From NCBI RefSeq assembly GCF_004801405.1, contig NZ_SSOB01000046.1, forward strand, positions 1 to 64,000: a stretch of DNA of 64,000 bases. The letters are read 5' to 3'. Shown here piece by piece: positions 1 to 9,300 of this stretch; the first letter of the stretch is position 1, and each line of letters starts with the position of its first letter. The notes below the pieces were generated by a model. It did not search any database and had not been told where the DNA came from. It was given only the letters and a program-made list of their open reading frames with translations. Origin of the DNA: Cohnella fermenti. GTDB lineage: Bacteria > Bacillota > Bacilli > Paenibacillales > Paenibacillaceae. A program made the translations under genes and the position numbers.

Positions 1-43
1 TTTCGACTTGAAATCTTCCTTGGTTGAGATGCTCGGAGCTCAT
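1..43 (-). CDS. 5' end of a gene running out of the window
   Basis: Only the first 14 codons lie here, reading MSSEHLNQGRFQVE from an ATG at 43. The start is supported by a G-rich ribosome site (GGGGGA, 5 bases ahead) and an extended -10 promoter at 76-81, which would give a leader of about 26 bases. Too short to assign a function. The call rests on the promoter/start arrangement, so it could be wrong. Confidence 0.45.
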   Translation of the reverse strand, partial: MSSEHLNQGRFQVE

Positions 44-298
44 GCTCGTCCCCCACATTCATTCGCTTTTTCTATATTATAACACATTACCGCGTTAATT
101 AATTGAAATGTCTTTTTCAACAGCCTGGTTTTTAGCATACATCCAGCACTCCCTCCTCTCCTCGGGCCGAAAATTCCTCCATATACGCGGTTTTTCACAT
201 AGAATCGCCCAAGCTTCCCGTTACTGACGTGCGCCAATGTGATTTTTCGCATAAAATTCCGACAGCTGCCGGCATCCACGGCTTCCATCCCTCGCGAC
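44..298. other. Intergenic region with three hairpin repeats
   Basis: No gene is supported here. Besides the minus promoter it holds three copies of the ATGYGA...TCRCAT hairpin repeat, near 130-150, 187-205 and 233-260; the first is degenerate (TTTTTAGCATACAT). Confidence 0.5.
70..90 (-). promoter_or_regulatory. Extended -10 promoter for the gene at 1-43
   Basis: On the minus strand a TGTTATAAT sequence (hexamer at 76-81) forms an extended -10 element. No good -35 is visible. The predicted start near 69 leads directly to the ATG at 43. Confidence 0.4.
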
Positions 299-334
299 AA
301 AAAACGAGGCCGCCCCACGCAGGGGACAGCCTCG
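299..334 (-). terminator. Rho-independent terminator of the giant SLH gene
   Basis: On the minus strand, just after the stop codon at 345-347, CGAGGC and GCCTCG arms enclose a CCCC/GGGG inner stem and are followed by a run of six T. A strong intrinsic terminator ending this transcript. Confidence 0.85.
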
Positions 335-344
335 CCGATCATGC

Positions 345-3300
345 TTACTTGGAATCTATATAGTGCTCTCCTCTTACGCCTTCCTCCAGCTTGGTATAGT
401 AATGGTTCCTGGAGGCTTCTTCAATATCGCCGTACGCCCAGTAATTCCGATCGACATCCTTCCAGGAGGAATCCGGAGTGTCGTTCAACGGACCGCGATT
501 CAGAACTCGGTTAATGATCGTTACGGCTTCCGCTCTCGTCAGATTGCGGCCCGGCTTGAACTCGCCGTCCCCGTCGCCGATCATATAGCCCGCCTTGGAT
601 ACGGCTGCGATCGCTTGGCTTGCCCAATGGTTCGCACGCACATCCTTGAACCCGGATTGTGCTTCTGCCGGCAGTTCAAGCTTCAGCCACCGAGCGATGA
701 TCAACGCCATCTCCGCCCTCGTAATGCCTGCTTCCGGACGGAAGTTCCCATTCGTGTCGCCGACCATCCAGCCCAGCTCCTTGAGCCGTTCGATGTTCAA
801 TGCCGCCCAGTGATTAGCGTTTACGTCCGGATACAACTGCTTGAAGGAGTCCAGCTCCTCCAGCTCGTTAACTCGGAACAGAATGGCAGCCATCTCCGAG
901 CGGCTGATGGAAGCGTTCGGCCTGAAGGTGCCGTCCACATAGCCTCTCATGTACGCGGAATGATAGGCCGTATCCGGCGTTTGCTCCGTTTCGTCTTCCG
1001 TGTCGGCCCCGTCTTCCGTGTCGGCCGGAGTGGATGGGCCAACGACAATCGGGGAGTTCGTCAACCGAATGACCGTGAATCTGCTGAACTTATCGATGAC
1101 GATCTCCAGCCCGATAGGCTCGTCGTTCTGATACACGACAGTACCTTGCTGAACGGCCTTCTCCCCGTCGCTGTGTTCAATGTAAACCCGCAGCGAGTCC
1201 AGGAAGCTTGTCGCATTGTCGGTCGGTATGACAATGCCGTTCTTGGCAAACGGAATGAACAGCGTCGTGCTGTAATTGCTGTAGTTCGTCTCGACTTCCA
1301 GCGAAGAACCGAGCACCGTGACCTGACGGCCGCTTGCCGCCTGCCGGACGGCGGATTCGTTCGGGATCTGGCTGTTCAATGCCGCCTGTACGTCTTCGTC
1401 CTTAACCGGTACGATGCGGAAGAAGAGATCCAGGAAGCTCTCGTTCATTCGCGCCAGCACTTCGCTGCTGATTCTCAGTTGCGCATAGTCGGTGCGAACG
1501 TCAAGCGAGTTCCCGTTGTTGGCCAGCAAGGACACAGACTGCTGAGGAATCTCGATTGCGTATTCATCAGCCGGGTCCGTATCTTCATTGACGTAAATAA
1601 TCGCCGGGCTGTCAGCGGTCAATGGATTGCCGGTGAACGTATCCGCGCTGCTTGCGTCGAAGATCGCCTTGTCGATCTTCGAGCCGTCGGACATCGTAAT
1701 CCGATTAACGTCGACTTGCTGTTGATGCTCCTGACCTTCTCCGCCGCTAATATCGACCTGGCGTTGAACAACCTCGCTTGTCTTGTTCAAGCTTGCGGAC
1801 TTGACGATCAGCAGGAACGTTCTGCTCTTCGCAATTCCGTTCTTGGAGATCTCGGCGGTCAGAATGACGCTCTCATCGTTAGCCTGTCGGGCCACCGTCG
1901 CCTCAATCCGGTTATCCGACGGCGTGTTGATCGTCACGACGCCAGGCTTGCTGGATTGCCATTGCACCTGCGTATCATGCGCGCCTACCGTCAGAACGTA
2001 CACGTTGTTCGTCACGCTCTCCCAAGTGTCTTGAACTTGGTATTGTACGGATAAGCGGCGCAGGGCATTGTTGATTTGCTCCTCGGTCGTCAACAGCAGG
2101 TCCACGATCAGCTTGTCGCTCTCCAGCTTGCCCGACTCGATTAGCGTAAATTGCATCTCGTTCGTCGTAATCGGTCCCTTGATCGTGACCTCTCCCGTCG
2201 AACCGGAATCGTTCGTCGCTCTGCCAACCTCATTGCCATTCGCATCGTAGGCAACAACCGTCGCGCCATTCGGAATATCCTGGAGCACGATCGTATCCTG
2301 CTCAATGCTGATGCTCTCAATCTGAGTGCTCGACGGCATGGAGGATTGGTCGCGCGCAATAACGTTGAGCTTAACGCTCTCCTGCTTATTCGGCTCCGAG
2401 ACGCTGAGCGAATAATGGTCGCCGGCATCAAAGCCCGGATTCATCGTAATGACCAAAGTCGTGCTGCCCGATGTCGTGTTCTTCCTGGAGATGATCAGCT
2501 TGCCCGTCGAGTCGTATACTCTTACGGTTGCTCCGGGAGCGACATCCTTAACGGTGATAATATCCGTCGTGGCATTGACGGCCACCTGAGCCTCGTCAAG
2601 CGAAGCCGTCTGCTCCAACACGGCAATGACCGCTATGGTGCTGCTCTCCAGCTTACCGGGCTCCTTCACGGACACCTTCACCGTGTCTCCGCCCGCTAAG
2701 CCCGGTGCTGCCGCCGCAATCGTCAAGTCGGCCGGCTCGAGGCCATCGTTCGTCAGCGTGCCGATCAATTGATTGGCGGCATTATAGACGTAGATTGTTG
2801 CGCCTGCAGGCACCGCAGCAATCGCAACCGTGTCCTGCGTCGCATTGGCCGAGACCGATCCCGTCAACGGGTCGGACTTAACCTGGCTCGTCGCCGGAGC
2901 AGGCGCTCCCTCCGCCTTGTTCGCTTCGGTGATCGTTACGTAAACCGTCTCCGCCTCGTCGAGCCCTCCGCCAATCGTTACGGTTACCGTTCCCGCTGTG
3001 CTGCCGCTGCTCGTTGCCGTGCCGATGACATTGTTCTCGTCATCGTACACGGTCACCGTCGCGCCCGCCGGAACATTCGTTACCGTTACCGTGTTGTCCG
3101 TCGCATTCGCCGTGATGGAAGAGGTCGTCGGCTGCTCGCTCGGATCGTTGACCGCCGTTGCGCTTGTCTTGGCGCTCTCCGCCTTGTTCTTCTCCGTGAT
3201 CGTAACGTCCACGACTTGCCCGGCGCTCAGACCGGACGGAATCGTGACGACGACCGGACCATCGGTATTGCTGTTGTTCGTCGCAGTGCCGATCAGGTTG

Positions 3301-6300
3301 CCGTGCTCGTCGTACACCTTGATCGTCGCGCCCGCCGGAACGTTCGCCACCGTCACCGTATCGTTCGTCGCGTTGGCGGTTATCGCTTCGGCAAGGTCGC
3401 CGCTTGTCGTGTAGTCCACAACCGCCTGCTGCGGAGCGCTCTCCAGATGGCCTTCAGTGATGATGCTCACCTGAATCTCTTCGCCCATGCCTTGCAGATC
3501 TTCCAGCGTCAGCGTGCCGGATTCTTCGCCTTGCGTAAGACGGCCGAGCTCGTTGCCGTCTTGATCGTACACAATGATCGTCGCACCTGCCGGAACATTG
3601 TCCACCGTTACCTTGCCTGCCGTTCCGTCCGCATGGATGCTGTACTCGTCCGACCATGCAGACTCCGTCTGCACGGTCACCGGAGCCTTCCCGCTCTCGG
3701 ACTTGTTCGGCTCCTTGATCGTTACGGATACGATATCCGCTTCGTCAAGGCCGCCATCGATCGTGACGGTTACCGTTCCTGCTGTGCCGCCGCTGTTCGT
3801 CGCCGTGCCGATGACATTGTTCTCTTCATCGTACACCGTCACCGTCGCGCCCGCCGGAACATTCGTTACCGTTACCGTGTTGTCCGTCGCATTCGCCGTG
3901 ATGGACGATGCTGTCGGCGTCTCGCTCGGATCGTTAACCGCCGTTGCGCTCGTCTTATCGCTCTCCGTCTTGTTCTTCTCCGTGATCGTGACGTCAACGA
4001 CTTGCCCGTCCTTCAGACCGGACGGAATCGTCACGACGACCGGGCCATCGACACCGCTGTTGTTCACTGCCATGCCGATCAGGTTGCCGTACTCGTCGTA
4101 CACCTTGATCGTCGCTCCTGCCGGAACGTTCGCTACCGTCACCGTATCGTTCGTGGCGTTGGCAGTTATTGCTTCGGCAAGGTCGCCGCTTGTCGTGTAG
4201 TCCACAACTGCCTGCTGCGGAGCGCTCTCCAGGTAACCTTCAATAATGATGCTCACCTGAATCTCTTCGCCCATGCCTTGCAGATGTTCCAGCGTCAGCG
4301 TGCCGGATTCTTCGCCTTGCGTAAGGCGGCCCAGCTCGTTGCCGTCTTGATCGTACACGATGATCGTCGCGCCTGCCGGAACGTTGTCCACCGTTACCGT
4401 GCCTTCGGTGCCTTTCGCAACGATGCTGATCTCTTCGGGCCATTCCGACTCGGTCTTCGCGGTTGCTTCGGCCTTCCCGCTCTCGGACTTGTTCGGCTCC
4501 TTGATCGTTACGGATACGATATCCGCTTCGTCAAGGCCGCCATCGATCGTGACGGTTACCGTTGCTGCTGTGCCGCCGTTGTTCGTTGCCGTGCCGATGA
4601 CTTCGCCTTCCTTATCGTACACCGTCACCGTCGCACCTGGAGGAACGTTCGTTACCGTTACCGTGTCGTCCGTCGCATTCGCTGTGATGGACTCTGCCGG
4701 TAGCTCCGTACTTTGATCATTAACCGCCGTTACGGGAGACTTACCGCTCTCCGCCTTGTTCTTCTCCGTAATCGTGACGTCCACGACTTGCCCGTCGCTC
4801 AGGCCGGACGGAATCGTGACGACGACCGGGCCGTCGGTACCGCTATTGTTCGTCGCGGTGCCGATCAGATTGCCTTGATCATCGTACACCTTGATCGTCG
4901 CGCCTGCCGGAACGTTCGCCACCGTCACCGTGTCGTCCGTTGCGTTGGCGGTTATTGCTTCAAGTTCCCCGCTGGCTGTGTAGTCCACAACCGCCTGCTG
5001 CGGAGCGCTCTCCAGATGACCTTCGACGATGATGCTTACTTGAATCTCTTCACCCATGCCTTGCAGATGTTCCAGCGTCAGCGATCCGGGCTCTTCGCCT
5101 TGCGTGAGGCGGCCCAGCTCGTTGCCGTCCTTGTCGTACACAATGATCGTCGCACCTGCCGGAACGTTGTCCACCGTTACCGTGCCTTCGGTTCCGTCCG
5201 CATGGATGCTGTAATCGTCCGACCATTCCGACTCGGTCTGCGCGGTCGCCGGGGTCTTCCCGCTCTCGGACTTGTTCGGCTCCTTGATCGTTACGGATAC
5301 GATATCCGCTTCGTCAAAGCCGTCATCGATCGTGACGGTTACCGTTCCTGTTGTGCTGCCGTTGTTCGTCGCCGTGCCGATGACATTGCCCTCTTCGTCG
5401 TACACCTTCACCGTCGCGCCGGCCGGAACATTCGCGACCGTTACCGTGTCGTCCGTCGCGTTCGCCGTGATGGACTCTGCCGGGAGCGCCGCGCTTTGAT
5501 CCGACGTTGCGACAACCCTGACAGCCGTGCCTTCGACTTCACCCGTATTTTCCGCCGTGACAAATACCGGTTGTTCGTCAGCCAAGCCTGCCGCGATCTC
5601 AACGGTTACTTCGCGGTTCGTGCTGCCCTCGTTGGTCGCTTGACCAATCAACGTGCCGTTCGCATCGTAGACGCGAATGACTGCGCCCGGAGCGACATCG
5701 GCTACCGTCACCCGATCTGTCGTTGCGTCCGCGCTTACGTTGTCGGCCGGCAATGTCGAAGCGGATGCTTCGCCGATCGCCGCGACCTTGTCGCTCTCGT
5801 ACTTCTTCTCTTCCACAATCGCAATTGCGAACCGATCACCCAATGCGAAGCCTTGCGGCAGCATGTCGATGACCATATCGCGCACTTCGCCCGAGCGGTT
5901 GGTGATCGATGCGATCTCGTCGCCGTCCAGATCATAGACGATGACCTTCGCATTGTCAGGCACCTGCTTCACCGTAATCCGATCGGTTGTCGCATTCGCG
6001 TCAACCTTCACCGGATTAGCGCTCTTCTCCAGGCGCGTTGTGACCGCTACAGGCTGGCTCTCGGCCTTCTGCTTCTCCTTGATGGTAACAGCAACAACCT
6101 GAAGATCGGCAAGTCCTCCTGCGATCGATACGGCAAGCGGATCAGCGCCGCCCGTTGCAACCGCTTGTCCGATCAAATCGCCGGTCGCTTGGTCATAGAC
6201 ACGTACGATCGCGCCCTCAGCCGCATTCGTTACGTATACAACATTCTTCGTGCCGTTAGAGACGACCTGATCGGCAGCCAACGTTGCGGATTGCGTGATG

Positions 6301-9300
6301 ACAACGTCCAGCGGCACGCTCTCCAGCTTGCCTGCTTCAATAATCGTTAATCGGATCGGGCTTCCGGCCAGCGGGCCTTCTCCGTTAATGATGACTTCTG
6401 CGTCGCCGGTTGACGTATTGGTCGCGCGCCCGATCTCGTTGCCGGCTTCATCGTAAGCCACAACGGTTGCGCCCGGCGGCACTTGCTGGACTTGAACCGT
6501 GCCCTCTCTGGTGTCGATATCGACAATCTGTGTCGGCAACAGCTTAGCCGATTGCCCGAGAGCGGTGACGGTTAGCTTCGCGCTCTCTTCCTTGTTCAGT
6601 TCCGTCAGACTGAGCTGGAATTGCGCACCGGCATCGAAGCCCGGGCTCATCGCGATCGACAGGGTCGTCTCGCCCGATGTCGTATTCTTCCTCGAGATGA
6701 GCAGCTTGCCCGTCGAGTCATAGATTCTGACGGTCGAGCCCGCAGGCACCTCGCGAATCGTGATCTGATCCGTCGCAGCGTTGACGGTGACCTGCTGCTC
6801 GACGAGCGCCTTCGACTGGTTCGCCTTGGCTGTTGCCGTCGTCTTGGCGCTCTCGCGCTTGCCCGCCTCCTGGATCGATACGTTAACGGTATCGCCAACT
6901 GCGAGGCCGGGAGCAGCCAACTTAACCGTCAGATCGGCTGCATCGACTCCGGTATTGGCGATCGATCCAAGCAAGCTGCCTCCTGCAGAATAGATATAGA
7001 TGGTTGCGCCCGCAGGCACGTCCGACACCGTTACCTGATCGTTCGTCGCATCGGCATAGATCCGATCGGCATCGAGCGAAGGGCTTTGATCGTACCCCAG
7101 ATTGATCGGCACCGGCTCGCTCTCCGCTTTGCCCGCCTCGGTCAAGGTCACGCTAACCGTCTCATCGTCCGCGATATCAACCGTAATGGTTACAACGACT
7201 GTCGCAGCGTCGTCCCCGGTATTCGTCACCGTTCCAATCAGATTGCCGTCCGCGTCATATACGTTTACGGTCGCGCCGGCAGGCACTCCGTCAACCGTAA
7301 CTTGACCCTTCGTGCCGTCCGCCGAGATATCGTCGGCATCAAGCTGGGAGCTCTCGACTCTAGCCGTGAAGCTGCCCGGCTCGCTCTCCGATTTGTCCAC
7401 TTCTGTTATCGTAATCGATACCGTATCGCCATCTTCCAGTTCGACTCCGTCGTTCAGAAGAATAACGATTGCGGCGGTCGAGGAAGCGCTGTTGACGCCC
7501 GTACCGATCACTTCGTCATCTGCGTTATATACGGTAACCGCAGCTCCCGCAGGTACGCCCGCTACCGATACTTTATTGCTGGTTGCGTTCACTTCGGCAT
7601 CCGTCGGCGCAGCGCTTGGCTCATACTCCGCCTTCACATCGATCGGATCGCTGATGTTCTTGTTCGGCTCTTGGATCGCAACGCCGATGGTCTCATTGTT
7701 CGCAAGCCCCGGCTCCGCGATCGCAACGATCACATCTCCGGCGTTAGCTCCCTCATTGACGGCTCTGCCGATCTCATCGCCGCCCGCATTGTATACGATA
7801 ATGGTTGCGCCGACAGGCACATCCGTTACCGTTACCGTATCGCGCGTGGCGTTGGCGGCAACCTGGCCATCCTGCAGCGATTCGCTTGTCGTATACACGA
7901 CCGTATACGGCACAGCTTCGCTTGCCAGCTTGCCTTCTTCCGCAATGCTGACGTAAATCTGTTCGCCCAGGTCTCCCAGACCGCTCAGCGTCAGATCGCC
8001 CGCGTCATCGCCTTGCGTCAGACGTCCCAATTCGCGTCCGTCCTTATCGTACACGATAACCGTCGCATTCGCCGGCACGTCATGAACGGTAACCGTTCCT
8101 GCCGTTCCATTCGCCTCGACGTCATCCGCCGAGAGAGAATCGCTTGCTGCCAGCGCTGTGCTCGCCGTCAGTCCGCTCTCGGATTTGTTCGTTTCCTTAA
8201 CGGATACCTGAACCACATCGCCCGGCTCCAGACCGGGCGCATCGATGTTCACAACGACCGGTCCCGCTGTGCTGCCGTTGTTCACCGCCGTACCCAGCAC
8301 GGTAGTGCCATCCTCGTCATAAACCGTAACGGTCGCGCCCGCAGGAACAAGATCAACCGCCACCGTATCGGCCGTCGCATTCGCAATTACCGTAAGCGGC
8401 ACGTTGCTCGGGTCATATTCCGCGGTTGCTTCGAGCGGCTCGCTCTCTCGCTTGCTGTGCTCTTTAAGCGTAATTTGCACCGTGTCGCCGTCCTCGACTC
8501 CCGGAGCAAGCGAGACGATGACGGTGGATGGTCCGGTGCCCTCGTTCGTTGCCGTGCCCAGCACGATGGTGCCGTCCTCGGCATAAACCGTAACGGTCGC
8601 GCCCGCAGGAACGTTGGCAACCGTCGCCTCGTCGCTGGTCGCGTTCACGCTGACTTGCTCCGAGTCAAGCTTCGAGCTCTGGCCATAGTCAACCGCTTGT
8701 GCGACTTTGCTGCTCTCAAGCTGGTTCGGCAGCGTTATGCTGACATAGACAGTGTCGCCCAGCCCGCTCAAGCCCGACAGCGTCAAGTCGCCTGCGGTAC
8801 CGCCTTGCGTCAGGCGGCCCAGCTCGTTGCCGTTGGCATCGTACACAATGATGGTCGCCCCGGCAGGGACGTCCTCAACCGTTACCGTGCCGTTAATGCC
8901 GTCAGCGGCAATCGCGCCGATAATCGCCGAATCGCCGTCCGGCTTGGCCGTACTAACGGCCGGTTCGCTCTCCTTCTTGTTCGCTTCGGTGAGCGTGACG
9001 TATACCGGTTCCTGATCATTCAGACCGTCGACAATCTCAACAACAACGGTCTTTGGTTCATTGCCGGTATTCTCAGCGTGTCCAATGACGTTCTGCATCT
9101 CTTCATCGTCGTACACCGTTACCGTCGCGCCTGCCGGCACGTTCTTCACGGTCACCGTATCCGTCGACGAATTAGCAACAACGGCAGTCGGCGTGGCGCT
9201 CTGCTCATTCGCAGCGAAGATCTCAATCGGCTCGCTGACCGATTTGTTGCTGTCCTTCTTCGCCACGAATACACTTGCTCCATCCGCCAGGTCGATAGAG